From Niebla homalea (Eukaryota > Ascomycota > Lecanoromycetes > Lecanorales > Ramalinaceae): a stretch of 64,000 nt of DNA. The stretch is from NCBI GenBank assembly GCA_019925105.1, contig JAHGAU010000019.1, forward strand, positions 372,001-436,000, in the 5' to 3' direction. The notes beneath the pieces were generated by a model. The model saw nothing but the letters and a program-made list of their open reading frames with translations. It was not told where the DNA came from and made no database searches. The position numbers were made by a program, and so were the translations under genes. Position 1 is the first letter of the stretch. Each line of letters opens with the position of its first letter. Below, in pieces: positions 35,101 to 47,720 of this stretch.

Positions 35101-35970
35101 CCTTTAAGGGCGACGGTACCTGGCGCTGGATAACGACGAGGTTATTAATAAGTATTTCCGGCGTTACGGGATTATAAGGAAAAATAATAACGCGTTAATA
35201 ATTTAACTCCGGATAAATAAAAACGGCTTAATTTATTTCCTTTTTATAATATATACCGGTAACCGGATTAACGTTAATTATAAGTATAAATAATAAAAGT
35301 AAACTACCGTATATATATTAATCTTTTATTTACTATTTAAGGAACTTAGACCGGGATTAATTAAAAGGTAAAAATTAATAATTATCGTTAAATATTTATT
35401 AATAAAAAGGGTATTAAGGCGGCTATTAAATTTATAATAATTATAGGCTTATTATTATAGTTCGGCTTAATTAAGGAAATAAAAAAAATAATCGAAAATT
35501 TAATTAAGAAACCTCGTTATTAACCTAGGGGTAAAAAGTAACGGCGGGAAAACTATACTTAATAAAGGGCTAAAAAGGCTATAAATACCGGGGCGGCATA
35601 AAAGGCAATACTATATTAATCGGTAAAATCGTATAAATAAGATAATAATAATATATATATCGGTAAGGATATTTAATAATATAATCGGAATTCTGAAATT
35701 TTAATATTAAATAGACCCGTAAGGTAACGGAAGAATAATAAATTTAAAGGTAACCCTTAAGTAGATTCGGTCGTAATATTATGGGTTTTCTTGGAAAAAG
35801 TATATAAATAAATTCCTACTCTTTAAACGGCCGTAAATGCTTTTAGCCCTTAAAACGTAAATAAAGGCTAGGTGGACACCGGTTTTTATTCCTAACGTTA
35901 TAGATATCGGGTTTTTTACGGTTATTAATAAGGCTAAATAGCCGAGTATTAAGGAACGCCGGAATTAGCT
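32140..35970 (+). pseudogene. L3 ORF2 remnant (APE endonuclease, RT, C-terminal domain)
   Basis: Order of readable blocks: DIDIIAI then a decayed Q-E-P (about 32237-32260), N-I-Y-N-P-L-P-V-N-K (about 32465-32495) and L-L-I-R-D-F-N-F-Y-Y for the G-D-F-N-x-H-H active-site motif (about 32555-32585), all APE endonuclease. RT begins with KDKAPGLNNILNKF (about 33510-33555). It continues with a D-I-x-K-A-F-x-K-I motif (about 33915-33950) and F-I-N-N for FxDD (about 34196-34213). Near 35205-35240 an L-R-I-N-K-N-G-L-I-Y-F-L block matches the Q-L-R-T-G-x-x-x-x-N region at the C-terminus of Tad1-like LINEs. Confidence 0.85.
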
Positions 35971-35989
35971 CAGCTAGATCCGTAGTATA

Positions 35990-36008
35990 AATCAATCAAT
36001 CAATCAAT
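35990..36008 (+). repeat. L3 3' tail (AATC)n
   Basis: Four and a half AATC units, all CA dinucleotides intact, directly followed by the target duplication. Confidence 0.92.
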
Positions 36009-36022
36009 AATAATTATAATAA

Positions 36023-37617
36023 ATTTAAGTAATATAACGGTAAAACCGGAAATTAATATTAAAGTACTTAATTTATAAATTAATAAGAAACTAAATTAAA
36101 AGGATTATATAAAAAAGGTTTAAAAGAAGATAATTTTATAAAAGAAAAACTTTATTTACCTTACGGTATCGACGTAAGGAGCTATTTTATAGAAGGTTAA
36201 AACCGTTTATTAAGCGGTTATAAAATTTACGATAACGTATATAATAATTATTTAATACGTACCTAAAAATATGCTTAAATATAAAAAAGAGCTTATCCGG
36301 TAATTATAAAAGGTTTAAAATTAATACTTAAAAGTAATAAGTAAAGTATATAAAGCGACTCCCGTCTCAATATTGGAATCCGAAATCTTTATATTATTAA
36401 TAAAGTTAACTTTAAATTAAATAGTTATTTAAATAAAACTTAAAAAGGGTATAAACTTAATTACGTTAATAAGAAATAAATATATTCATTAAAACTATAA
36501 AAAACCTTAAATAAGAAAGTATAAAGAAACGGTACTTACCCTTTTTATAAAAGTTAAATTAAAGTAAGTTAAAAAAAAAGTTAACTTAACTTATATTTAA
36601 AAAGTTAATATAAAAGTATATAAACTTTTATTTAAAATAAAAATAACGGAGGAAAAGAAAACCGTAAGGGCGAAGTTAATAACGATTATTTTATAAACTA
36701 TAAAGAGGTAAATAAAACGTTAACATAAATATAAAGAATCAATCCCTTAAAGGCGATAATATTTAACGTTAAATAATAATAAGGTTATTAATAAATATTT
36801 CTGGTGTTATAAAATTATAAAGAAAAGTAATAATGCGTTAATAATTTAATTCCGGATAAATAAAAACGGTTTAATTTATTTCCTTTTTATTATATACGTT
36901 AATAATTAAATTAACGTTAATTATAAGTATAAATAATAAAAGTAAAACGCTATATACGTATTAATCTCTTATTTATTATTTAAGGAACTTAAACCGGGAT
37001 TAATTAAAAGGGTAAGGATTAATGATTATTATTAAATACTTATTAATAAAAAAAGTATTAAAGCGGCCGTTAAATTTATAATAACTATAAGTTTATTATT
37101 ATAGTTTAACTTAATTAAGAAACCTTACCGTTAATCCGGGGGTAAAAAGCAGCGGCGGGAAAACTATATTTAATAAGGGGCTAAAAAGGCTATAAATACC
37201 GGGACGGCGTAAGAAATAATATTATATTAATTAATAGAGTTATATAAATAAAATAATAATAATATATATATCGGTAAGGATATTTAATAATATAATTAAA
37301 ATTTTAAAATTTTAATATTAAATAAACCTATAAAGTAACGGAAGAATAATAAATTTAAGGGTAATCCTTAAGTGGATTCGGTCGTAATATTATAGGTTTT
37401 CTTAAAAAAAATATATAAATAAATTCTTACTCTTTAAACGGCCGTAAATGCTCTTAACCTTTAAGACGTAAATAAAGGCTGGGTAAACATCGGTTTTTAT
37501 TCTTAACGTTATGGATATCGGGTTTTTTACGGTTATTAATAAAGCCAAATAGCCGAGTATTAAAGAACGCCGGAATTAGCTTAGCTAGATCCGTAATATA
37601 AATCAATCAATCAATTA
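36023..37617 (+). pseudogene. L2 ORF2 3' part (RT end and C-terminal domain)
   Basis: Continuation of L2 after L3. It aligns along its length with L3 34390-36008, including the L-R-I-N-K-N-G-L-I-Y-F-L block near 36850. A deletion of about 20-30 bp relative to L3 lies near 37115-37125. It ends in the (AATC)n tail at 37600-37617, in which one CA has become TA. Confidence 0.88.
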
Positions 37618-37633
37618 ATATTATAACCCGGAA
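37618..37633. repeat. Right target-site duplication of L2 (16 bp)
   Basis: ATATTATAACCCGGAA, after which L1 resumes on the minus strand with GTATATTTACTTAA. Confidence 0.92.
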
Positions 37634-40611
37634 GTATATTTACTTAATTTTCTAGATAATTCTCTTTTTTTCCTTTTAAGCTTCTTTTAATTATTAAAGC
37701 GTTTTTTAATTTTTATATTTAATAGTTTACTTTATAAGCGCTTTTACCTTTATAGTCACCTTTATATATTTTTTATTTTAATAAGTTTTAACTCTTTAAA
37801 ACGGCTTTATTATTAAGATTATAATATTAATTACTTTATTTAAAGTTTTTATTACCCGTTTTACGAAATAGTCGATCTATTTTTTATTATTAAGCCGGGG
37901 ACGTTTTATTAATTAGGATATTATTTTTACCGCTTTTATTAATATTTTAACTTTTTTAATTATTTTTTATATTCGTTTAAATGATAAAAGCGGAATTATA
38001 TCGATAAATTAATTTAAGGTTATTTATATCGGGACGTAATTTAAACCGTATTTTAAGTCCTTTTGGGGTCCGTATATTATAATTAAGTTAATAATATTTT
38101 CCGAGCTGAATATTAAATCGATTATAGTTTTAAGTTTACGGCTTTTTTATATAATAGCCTTTTTTAATGTTAATAACGTAAAGTTAAATTATATAATAAT
38201 TATTAATAGCTTTTTAAATTCAATATAATTAATTATATAATCGTTTTTATTCTATTAAACGTAATAAAGATTAAAGTCTTTTATTAAGAAATACTTATTA
38301 AATATAATTATAATATCCTTAAGTAGCGGGATTATAAAGGGTTTCTTCTTATTAATCGGTAACGGATTATACGTATTATAAATATTTAAAGTACCTTTAA
38401 TATCTTTCTCTTATACGATCCGGAGTATATATAGGTTCCCTCCGTAATAAGTAACGTCTTAATTATTTATATTTAGTTTTTTATTAATAAAGAAATATAT
38501 CCGTATTATTTCGTTATTTTTAAAGGTTAAGTAAAAATCATTTTCCGGGTTAATTAAAGAATAAGTATACGGATTATATAATGGTTCTTATATCGTTATA
38601 ATATTAATATTTTTTATTTTTTTAAATTTAAATATTAATATTACGGCTTTAATTATTTTTTTATATATGTTATATTATATTACCCTTAAAAGTATAAGTA
38701 TATTAAATATTAACGTCCGTTAAACTCTTTTTATTAATTTTTATTTATATAAACGGTTTCTTTTTAAGGTTAAGCGTTATTTATCTTAATTTTTTTATTA
38801 TAATAATAATCCCGGTTAAGCGGCCGGCTTTAAAGGTTAATATTACTATAAACTTCCTCTTTTTTACGTTATTGGTTATTATATTTTATCCTTCCTTATT
38901 TAATAAGCTTTATTTATATCTTAAGATTATTTTTAATTACTTTATTAATTTAAGTTTATATAAATTATAACGTTAAATTTTAACCGTTATCCTAATCTTT
39001 TTATATTAGGTTTCCTTTATTTTTACCGTATACCGTAAATCCCACGTTAAATAGCTATTATTACTATATATTACGTATTTTAATACGTTTTTTATTAAGC
39101 TTTTTATTATTAAGTTAACGTATTTATACGTATTATACCCTTTAATATATATTACGTATTTTATATTATTAAGGTATTTTATAATAATATATTTATACCC
39201 TTAATATTTAAAGTATTAATAGATATCCGTTATCCGATCTTAAGGTTTTATTAACTTAAAAGATTTACCTTTTATTACCCTTTTATTAAGAATATTATTA
39301 TATATCCTTATTAATATTATACTTAAGATAACCGTAAAATATCTCTTTATATAATTAAAAGCGTTTAACTTTTTTATTATAATAAGGAGATTATAATTAA
39401 TAATCTTTAATTTAAAATAAAAAACCGTATTCTTTTTTTCTATCCGCCTTAAAGTAATTTCCCTTTCTTTCCTTATAAATTTTATTAAGTATATCCTATT
39501 TACCGCGATAATGAAGGATTACCTTAATATTTTTACCGTTTTATACCCTTTTTTACCGGCCTATCTCTTTAACTTCTTTAGTCCCTCCCTTACCTTTAAT
39601 AAGGCTATATTAAAAAAAATGTTTCCGCTTTATAGCTTATATACCGTAATAATTTACTTTATTAATAACTTTCTTATTACCTTAAATACCTTTATTAATT
39701 ATAATAGGTTTATTTTTATTATTATGCTTTTTTCTTTTTCGCCCGATAATTATATAGTTATTATTTTTACTTTCTTTAACGCCATTACCTTTTTTTTTAC
39801 CTTTATTTCCTTTATTATTAATATCAGCGTTATTTTTACGGCTTTTATTATTTAATTTATCCCCGCTTTTTTCCTTAAAGTTTTTTCCGTCGCTTTTTTA
39901 TTTTATACGTATCCTTTTTATTTTTTTTTACCTCCGTTTACCGGCGTTTTTATTACCGTTTTTTAAATTCCGCGTAATCTCTTTAACTCCTTTAAATTTT
40001 TTTTTATTTTTACGTAAAAGTCTTTTACTCCCCGTAACCCGATTTATAATATCGGCTAGGTCTTTAATATAATATTTTTCTATATAATTATAAGGAGGCC
40101 TTTTAACGTTTTTATCGCTTTTTTTCTTTTTATTTTTCCTTTATATATCCGGTGGTTATTTCTTTTTATAGTTTATTTTTATTTACTTAATATCTTTTTA
40201 TTTTTATTTAATTTTTTCTTAATTTATATATACTTAATAAGGCTTTTTACGCCTCCGTTTATTTTTTATTCGTCCCCGTATATTATCTTTATCCCTTTTA
40301 CTTTTTATTTATTACTTTTTATAATAATATTTTTATACGTTATACGTATCCCTTTATACGTATCTTATTAATTATAGGCTCTTTATTCGATTTAAGGCCT
40401 TTTTATCTCGTATTTATTATATTATTCGTACGATTTATTACCGTTCCTATTAACCTGGGCCGCTTACCTTTCCTCCCCTTTTATCCTTATTATTCCGCTT
40501 CCGCTTATCGTATTTAAGGTATTATCCTTACTATTACTTAAGCTATATACGCGTGCATCGTTTCTGACCTCTGGGGTCCCGTTGTTTATCGCCATTTTCT
40601 CCTTTACTTCA
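37634..40611 (-). mobile_element. LINE L1, 5' half (ORF1, endonuclease, start of RT)
   Basis: 5' half of L1 on the minus strand. The start codon is at 40593-40595, preceded by a 16-nt leader that ends at the 12-bp duplication CGTTAATATTAT (40612-40623). The G-D-F-N region lies near 38260-38285 and ORF1 at about 38720-40595. A plus-strand open stretch at 39511-39855 (114 codons) is antisense to ORF1; similar antisense openings occur opposite ORF1 in L0 and L5 and reflect its purine-rich sense strand. Not a gene. Confidence 0.9.
38720..40595 (-). pseudogene. L1 ORF1 remnant
   Basis: Minus-strand ORF1. The first codons read M-A-I-N-N-G-T-P-E-V-R-N-D; one C-G pair changed relative to L2, L3 and L5 (GATAAAC for GACGAAC). 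The start region still carries CCCAGAGGTCAGAAACGATG with all CA dinucleotides. Damage is heavy from about 60 bases inward. Knuckle region about 39030-39215. Confidence 0.8.
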
Positions 40612-40963
40612 CGTTAATATTATAGTAATATAGGAGTTATTATATAGCCCATATATATATTCCTTAATTAACCCGGGTAAAAGGTTTTACTTAACGTTTA
40701 AAGGAAATAAAACGATTAAAACGTACTTTTTTATAAATAAAAGATTAAATATAAATAATTAAAACGTAATTTATTATAGTAAGAATCTATATACGCTTTA
40801 AATTATATAAGAAGGGAATATGGAAAAAAAATTAAATGTTTATAACGTATATAACCCGCCGTTAATTAGTAAAATAAAACCCTTTATAATATTATTACTC
40901 CGGGATATTATATTTATATTTAATAAATATATTATATTAAGAGACATCAATTTTTACTATATA
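40612..40963 (+). pseudogene. LINE L0, third fragment (endonuclease)
   Basis: L0 resumes after L1. It begins with the 12-bp duplication, then aligns with L3 about 32240-32590, including the A-C-C-C-G-G-G segment near 40670 and a readable I-L-R-D-I-N-F-Y-Y-I run near 40930-40962 (decayed G-D-F-N-x-H-H). It stops exactly where the tail of L4 begins, so L4 lies inside the L0 endonuclease. The rest of L0 is not in the window. Confidence 0.85.
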
Positions 40964-43900
40964 TTGATTGATCGATTGATTAATTGATTTATACTACGGA
41001 TTTAACTAAGCTAATTCCGGCGTTCTTTAATAGTCGGTTATTAGGCCTTATTAATAACCGTAAAAACCTAATATCTATAACGTTGAAATTAAAAACCGGT
41101 ATCCACCCAATTTCTACTTTTATCCCGAAGGATAAAAAGCGTTTACGGCCGTTTAAAGAATAATAATTTATTTATACGCTTTTTTCTAAGAAAACCTATA
41201 ATATTACGATTAAGTCCTCCTAAGGGTTACCTTTAAATTTATTGCTCTTTTATTTCTTACGGGTCCGCTTTATATTAATACTCCAGGTAATACCTTTAAG
41301 TACCCTTACTAGTACGTATATTATTATTATCTTAATCGTATTTACCTTTTTACTTTATTATTATGGCCGTTTCTTTTAAAGACTTCTAATAAACGTTTAT
41401 TATCGTATCTTTTCGGCTATAAAATATATTCTCCGGTTTCTATAATTACCGTAATTAATATCTACCCTTTCTTTTCTTTTTTAACCGGTAACGGGTTTTT
41501 TCTATAAGGTCTTTAATAACCTTATTTATTTTATTAATAAAATTAAATTAAAATAATAAGCCTATAAATATTATAAACCTTACCGCCGCCCGGATCCCCC
41601 GTTTTATAAAAAGCATTTTATGGTAATCGTTTATTTTAGCCTTTTTAATTAATCTTATTTTAAATTCCGTAAATAATAAATATAAAATAAATACGTAAGT
41701 TACGTCCTATTTCCTTTATCCGTATTGATAATTAACGTCTATCTGGTTATAAATATATATAATAAAAAGGAAACAACTCAATCCGTTCTTATCTATCCGG
41801 AGTTGAATTGTTAATATATTATTATTTTTCCTTAAAATCCCGTAACGGCGGAAGTATTTATTAATAATCTTTTTACCGTTTAAGGTAAAGTATTATCGCC
41901 TTTAAGGGATTAATCCTTTATATTTACGTTAATATTTAATCTATTATATCTTAATTTATTTAATAATCGTTATTACCTTTATTTTTATAACCTTTTTAAT
42001 TTCTATCTCCTTTATATTAAGTAATAGTTTATACGTATTTATATTAACTTTTTAAATATAAATAAAGTCGATTTCCTTTTTAATTTATTATAATTTTACT
42101 TTAATAAAAGGGTTAAATATCCTTTTTCTACCTTTCTTTATTTAAGATTCCTTAAAGTTTAAACGGATACGTTTATTCTTTATTAATATAAGACTTTTAA
42201 CTTTAATACCGGGATAAAGGTTACCTTATAAACGCTGTTAATTACTCTTAAGTATCAATTTTAAACCTTTTATAATTATTAAATAAACTTCGTCCTATAT
42301 TTAAAGGTACCTTTAAATACGTATTGAATAATTACCGCGTACGTTATAGCTAGCTTTATTATTATTTAATAAACCGTTTTAACCTTTTATAACGTAGCTT
42401 TTTACGTTAATATTATAAAGTAAATAAAGTTTTCTTCTTATAAAATTATTTTCTTTTAAACCTTTTTATATAATCTTTTTGATTAAGCTTTTCCGTTAAC
42501 TTAAAGGCGGAGAACTTTAATATTGACTTTTAGCTTTATTACGACTTTACTTAAGTTTATTATAATTATTATATTATATATTTTTATTTATCGTTAATAG
42601 GCTTTATAAGCCTATTTTAACTTTAAATAATTTACATAAATTAACGTATTATAAGCTATAAGGTAAATATTATCAATAAAGCTTTTTATTTAAACCTTTT
42701 ACTTTAATTTTATTAACTTTTTAATTAACGGATTATTAAAAAATAAAAGTAAAACCGGAAAAATAAGTAACTTTTATAATATTCCGGTTATAGTTAATTC
42801 TATCGGGTTTATCTTTTAACCTAAGTTAATTAATATTGCCCGGTTATTTAAAAAAAAAAATTATTTAATTTATAAAGAAAAATAATATCCCTTTATTCCG
42901 TAAGTTATAAAGTAATCTTTAATAATTTATTTTATTAAAGGCTTTAACGACGTTCAAAAAAAAAGACTCATTATATATTTCTTCCTATAGCCTTATATTA
43001 TATATATGTTATTAATTAAATCTTTTAAGGCCGTTTCCGTTAATTTCTTTCTCTTTATACCTATTTATTAATTAAAAAGGAGCCCGTATTCTTCCGCGTA
43101 ATCGCTAAGCATCTTTATAATTACCGTTTTTAAGGCTTTTTTAAGGAATATAATTTACCTATAACCTTTTATTTTTAAATAATTTAACTTAATTAATTTC
43201 TTAAGAATAATCGTTCTAATCTTTTTAAAGTTATAAAAATAATAACCGACCTTAAAGTAAGCTTAAAATAAATGAGTAAAGATTTTTTTAAATAATAATA
43301 TTATTATTAATAAGAACTTATTTAGGATTCTATTTAATTTAAAGACGTTATCCTTCTTTAACTTATTAATCCCTTTAATTATTATCTCCGGGGTTATTTT
43401 TTTTTATAACAATTACCGGATTAAAATATATAACTCCTTTAATATCCGTTAAATCTATATTTAATAAAAAAGGGCAGAAAGTTTCTTTTTAAGAGCCTCG
43501 ATTCTGCCGTTAAAAGTATTAATTATTATACCGTCGGGCCTCTTAAGAAACGGGAGTTTAAGGATAGGTTCTAGCTTCCCCTTTTACTTTTTCTTATACT
43601 TTATTAACTTTTATATTTTACGGAAGGAAACGGTTAAATTATAAACTATTAACTGGAAGTATATTTACTTAATTTTTTTAATAGTTTTTTTCTTTTTTTC
43701 TTAGGCTTTTTTAAATTATATAAGTATTTTTTAATTTTTATATTTAATAATTTATTTAATTAATATCTTTACTTTTATAATTATCATTATATACTTTTCG
43801 TTCTAATAAATCTTAATACCTACTTAAAAACGGTTTTATTATTAAAACCGTTATATCGATTATTTCGTTTAACGCTTTTATTACTTACTTTATGAAGAAC

Positions 43901-44082
43901 TTAATTTAATTTTCATGTTTTCATTAAAGAAGCTTTATTAACCGTATTACCGCCTTTTTTACCTTTATATATACTTTAACTTCCTTAACCGTCTTTTACG
44001 TTTTTTTATTAATATTAACGGCGTTATATTGATTAATAAATTTAACAGTATTTACATCGGTAAATAATTTAAGCCATATTTT
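40964..44082 (-). mobile_element. LINE L4, 3' part, cut by B2
   Basis: Minus-strand LINE. The tail TTGATTGATCGATTGATTAA is at 40964-40983; the sequence continues through C-terminal region and RT and reaches the end of the endonuclease domain at about 44082, equivalent to L3 position 32797. There family B LTR sequence starts abruptly, so L4 is interrupted and not necessarily 5'-truncated; its 5' part should lie to the right of the window. The bases ATTTT (44078-44082) would be the B2 target duplication. Confidence 0.87.
40990..44082 (-). pseudogene. L4 ORF2 remnant
   Basis: RT and C-terminal region, minus strand, homologous to L3 32797-35970. The Q-L-R-T-G-like block is near 41775-41815, FxDD remnant near 42660-42690, and K-D-K-A-P-G-like block near 43340-43370. 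Small indels relative to L3 and stops in all frames. Confidence 0.8.
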
Positions 44083-44221
44083 TGTCAGAAGTGCAGAAGG
44101 CAAAGACCTCGGCTATTACCAAAAAGGGAACTAGCCTACTTCCTGGACTTCTTATAGATAGATATCGCTTAGTATTTTACATAATACTCAACTAAGCAAG
44201 TTATACTTTACCACTTTAACA
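44083..44221 (+). repeat. B2 5' LTR
   Basis: 139 bp, TGTCAGAAGTGCAGAAGG to CACTTTAACA, followed by primer site GGTTATAAACCCGG (44222-44235). Moderate RIP. Confidence 0.93.
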
Positions 44222-44235
44222 GGTTATAAACCCGG

Positions 44236-45290
44236 CTTACATACTTACTATTACGCTTAGAATCAGCAAGCCTTAGTAACGATAACTTAAATACCTTAAG
44301 AGCCATATTATCGCTCCGCCAGCATCGTAACGGTTCTTATAATTATTATAATTACTATAATTACTTAATAATCCTATCGATTTAAGCCTTAATCACCGAA
44401 AATAAGGAGGCTGAAACGGAAAATAAGGAAGCTGGGACTCGTTACCCAGCTTAAAACCATTATCTATACGCAGACCGTAAGGTATAATAGCCCCGATTAC
44501 CGATTTACGCGTACGTTATAAGGTATAATAGCCTTATATTATACTTATAGGGCCGTTAAATCAGCGGATCCTTATTAAACGCGTTAATACCCTTAAAGAG
44601 TAAAAAAAGGTAAACGTTTATTTATTATTATTACTATTAAAGCGATTAAAACGGCTTATAAAGCCTGCTATTATATATATTTAACCTTTTAATTAAGTTA
44701 ATTACTTAGTTTAAGCTATTATTATTTTAATTACCGTATTAAAGTTTAAGCATAAAAAGAAGTAAAATATTTACTTTTAAAATTCTTTCCTTTTTATTAA
44801 AATTATTAAAGCTTAGATTAATCATAACTTTATTCTTAAAGGTTTTTTATTAAGATCTTTATTATTATTAAGATTATTAAGAATATATTGATTATTTTAA
44901 TTTATAAGGTACGTTCTATTATTTTAATTTATAATTAAATTATCTATTTTTAAATAATATTCCCTTACTTAACGTATTATATATACTTTATAAGCTTTAC
45001 GTTTTAAACGGTCCGTTAAGATTAAAAAGCTTTATTACTTATCATTAATTTTTAAATTACGGTTCCGGTTAAATAAGAAGAAATTCCGGGCCCGTTACCC
45101 TTTACTTTAAAAAACGTTCCGTTTTATTTATACCTTATTTAAGAAAACCGTAATCTTAAAGTATAACGATTTAAAGTATTATTTATTATTATTATTATTT
45201 AAGTTATCCTTATTTAAGAACTTAATATTATTAATTATAATCCCATCGCCCCTTAATAACGTAAATTTCTTTAACCTTTAAGTTAAATTA
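44236..45290 (+). other. B2 5' leader
   Basis: About 1.05 kb without protein signal between the primer site and the microsatellite. It is homologous to the B1 leader, including the part lost from B0. Confidence 0.6.
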
Positions 45291-45292
45291 CT

Positions 45293-45353
<61 letters not shown>

Positions 45354-45363
45354 CCGTTATTAT
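45291..45363. repeat. TTA/TAA microsatellite of B2
   Basis: About 24 ATT/TTA units with two GTA interruptions. It lies some 100 bp before the first convincing gag codons. In the gag frame it would give isoleucine repeats, so a leader position is more likely. Confidence 0.88.
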
Positions 45364-45379
45364 ATTTATCCTTTTTAAG

Positions 45380-46510
45380 CTTATTAATACCTTTAATAAG
45401 GTTATTAAGCTTAAGGCTAATTTTAAGTATATTATATAGGAACGTAAAATAAGTAAAAGGCTTAAGTTTATCCGGCTTAACTATTGGATTATAAATTCCA
45501 GCTTATATCCTATTAAGACCGAAGTTCTTAAGGGTAATAAGCTTATAAAGGTTTAAAATATTTACGATTAAGGGCACTTTATAACTTATATTATAATCCG
45601 TATAAGGATTAAAGGGATTAATTAATATATTATTAAAAATATTAAGAATATTAAAGTAACGTAAAATACCCTCCGTACTTAATATTAGCTTAAGGGTTTA
45701 AGTTACTTCGCGTTAATCCTTAAGCGTTTTACCTCCCTTACCCTTAATTAATATTTAGATTCAAATAAGTATTATAATAAATATTAAAACCTTTTTAATA
45801 AATTATAAAACTTCTAGGGTACGGTTATTATTAATAATAACGTATTTATTTAATAATTTTATAAGGGTTTTAACCCGGAGTATAAAGCCTATATTAATAT
45901 ATATAATAATAAATATAAATTATTTAAAACGGGCGATATTAATATTGGCTTTTAAAATACGAATTTATTTATATTATTAATCGGTTTTTTCAATTTAAGG
46001 TTTTAAATAAGACGTTTATTTTTAATATTATAGCCCTTACGGCTATTATTATTGATTTACGTTTCCGGGATAATATCCGCTTAAATAACTTTATTCCGCT
46101 CCGTATTCCTCCGTAATTCAGTATCTGTTAAGGCTATTACGTTAAAATCTTATAAAAGAAATGTTTTTATATCGTTACCGGCTACTATTTACTTTACGGG
46201 TATAATAAATTAACCTATAATAATAATAATAAGCATTATAGTAACGATAATAATAATAATATAGATACCGGTAATGATTAAAAATGTTAGCGCTATAATA
46301 ACGGCGGTAATAACGGCGGTAATAATAAGCTTAAAGATAAGGAATATAAAGCCCTTTCGGGGGCTAAGGCCTTAATAAACCAGGTTTTTATATATATTAC
46401 CGTTATTATACCGGCTTTACCGCCTATTATTTACCGGTATTATTAGGCATATTTAACTATAAACGTATTTATTTTTATTACTTATATTTCTAATACCGGT
46501 TATATAAATT
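45380..46510 (+). pseudogene. B2 gag and protease remnant
   Basis: UBN2-type Copia gag. One plus frame is followable from about 45383 (LINTFNKVIKLKANF) through IIKNIKNIKVT and NTLRT (about 45640-45685) to GFNPEYKAYINIYN (about 45870-45910). A knuckle-like Y/C-spaced region occurs near 46190-46245, followed by an N/G-rich linker, then ISNTGYINYIIGNN at about 46481-46525. There N-T-G stands for the protease D-T-G after a G-to-A change. Stops occur at former W and Q codons. Confidence 0.78.
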
Positions 46511-46879
46511 ATATTATCGGTAATAATTATATATTTATCCGTAAAAAGCTTTTCCCCGAGCTTATTATTATGAAAGGCTTTTCCGGGGGGAGGAGTACTA
46601 CCTATATTGGAATCGTTAAAATTCTATATTAGTTTAACGAGGGCGTCCGCAATTTAATCGTCTATAACGTCCTTTTTATCCTTAATAATACCTTTAACCT
46701 TATTAGCCCTGGATAGCTATAACGAACCGGTTATCCCTTTAAGTAAAGTAACGACCCGGAGGATATAGGAACGGTATCTTTACAAAACTCTCACCGGCGG
46801 CCCTTTACTTTCTCGAAGTCGATATTAAAGTTATTAACGATTTAACATCCGTAACCCTATATATTATTACCGTAAATCA

Positions 46880-47720
46880 AAAAGCTTTAAAATACTGGTA
46901 TAAAATAACGGGGTATATAGGGGAGCAAAATATTAAGCTCTTACCGGAAATAATAACCGGTATTAACCTTTTTAATTTATTAAATTTATCCGGGGACTAT
47001 AAGTACGTTATTTATACGGAGATATGAATAAAGCTTAAGCTAAATAAGGGTTATATCGAACCTAATACTTATTAAAATAAGCTTATTTATTCCGACTTAA
47101 TTAACCTTATTAATAGCGTAAAAGCCAATTATAAATAGGTTATTATTTTTATTAAAGACGTTATTAAAGTTATTTATATAATCCTATTACCGGACTCCTT
47201 ATATAAGACGGTTCTTAAAGTTTTTTAAGGCTATATAAAGAGGATTTATTGTTTAAACCGCCCTATTTACCGCTTATATATTAACGATAATAATAAATAT
47301 AACGGTTTTTAATTTAATAATTAACGGTATATAAAAAGTATTTAATAAAAGTTTATAATACTTTATAACCTTTAATAAAATAATATTTTTATATAAATAA
47401 GTTAAATTCTTATTATTTAAGCTTATATAATACTATTAAGTAGTAGCTTATTATATATTCTTATTACTAAACTTATTATTATAACGGCCTTTATATATAA
47501 TATAATACTTATAAGTATTTACGATATACCGAATTAAATTATAAGTTTCGGAAAATTTAATTAATTTTTTATTAAGAAAGTTAAACGATACGGTATATAT
47601 TAAAAGCGTAAGCTTTTAAATATAGATTAAATAAAATTTTAAACCAGGGCCGTTAAAGAACGTTTTATCGGCTTTAAGGGCTATTACGTCTATAAAATAT
47701 TTATATTAAATAACCGGGTT
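46880..47720 (+). pseudogene. B2 integrase remnant
   Basis: The pre-integrase zinc region reads KYWYKITGYIGEQNIKLLPE at about 46885-46945; in Copia this is W-H-x-R-x-G-H-x-G. A later pair of expected cysteines is tyrosine (about 46990-47015). The catalytic core shows L-I-Y-S-D-L-I (about 47080-47100, first D) and Y-I-N-D-N-N-K-Y-N-G-F for S-D-N-G-G-E-Y (about 47270-47305, second D). The third acidic residue is not clear. Confidence 0.8.

Larger units (their letters stand above)
30233..36008 (+). mobile_element. LINE L3, full length and uninterrupted
   Basis: The only LINE copy in one piece (about 5.77 kb), plus strand, inserted in L2. It has a 14-nt leader, ATG at 30247, ORF1, ORF2 with endonuclease, RT and C-terminal region, and an unmutated AATCAATCAATCAATCAA tail at 35990-36007. 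It serves as the reference for the other copies. It is the youngest LINE insertion of the L0-L1-L2-L3 stack, yet its body is as RIP-saturated as that of its hosts, so RIP continued after it arrived. Confidence 0.94.
26081..37617 (+). mobile_element. LINE L2, full length, split by L3
   Basis: Full-length Tad1-like LINE on the plus strand: 26081-30232 plus 36023-37617, about 5.75 kb after removing L3. ORF1 starts at 26099 after an 18-nt leader. The open block 27251-27454 belongs to ORF1. Endonuclease begins near 28050 and RT near 29330. The C-terminal part is in the right piece, ending with AATCAATCAATCAATT. It is flanked by an exact 16-bp duplication in L1. Orientation is opposite to L1. All frames are broken by RIP except the first tens of bases. 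Confidence 0.92.

Noticed and set aside
39511..39855. Plus-strand open stretch of 114 codons, membrane-protein-like (rich in F, I, L, Y)
   Set aside because: It is exactly antisense to ORF1 of LINE L1. Comparable antisense openings occur opposite ORF1 in L0 (22039-22365) and L5 (61796-62251). They follow from the purine-rich, lysine-rich sense strand, whose complement has few stop triplets. No conserved start and no independent homology.
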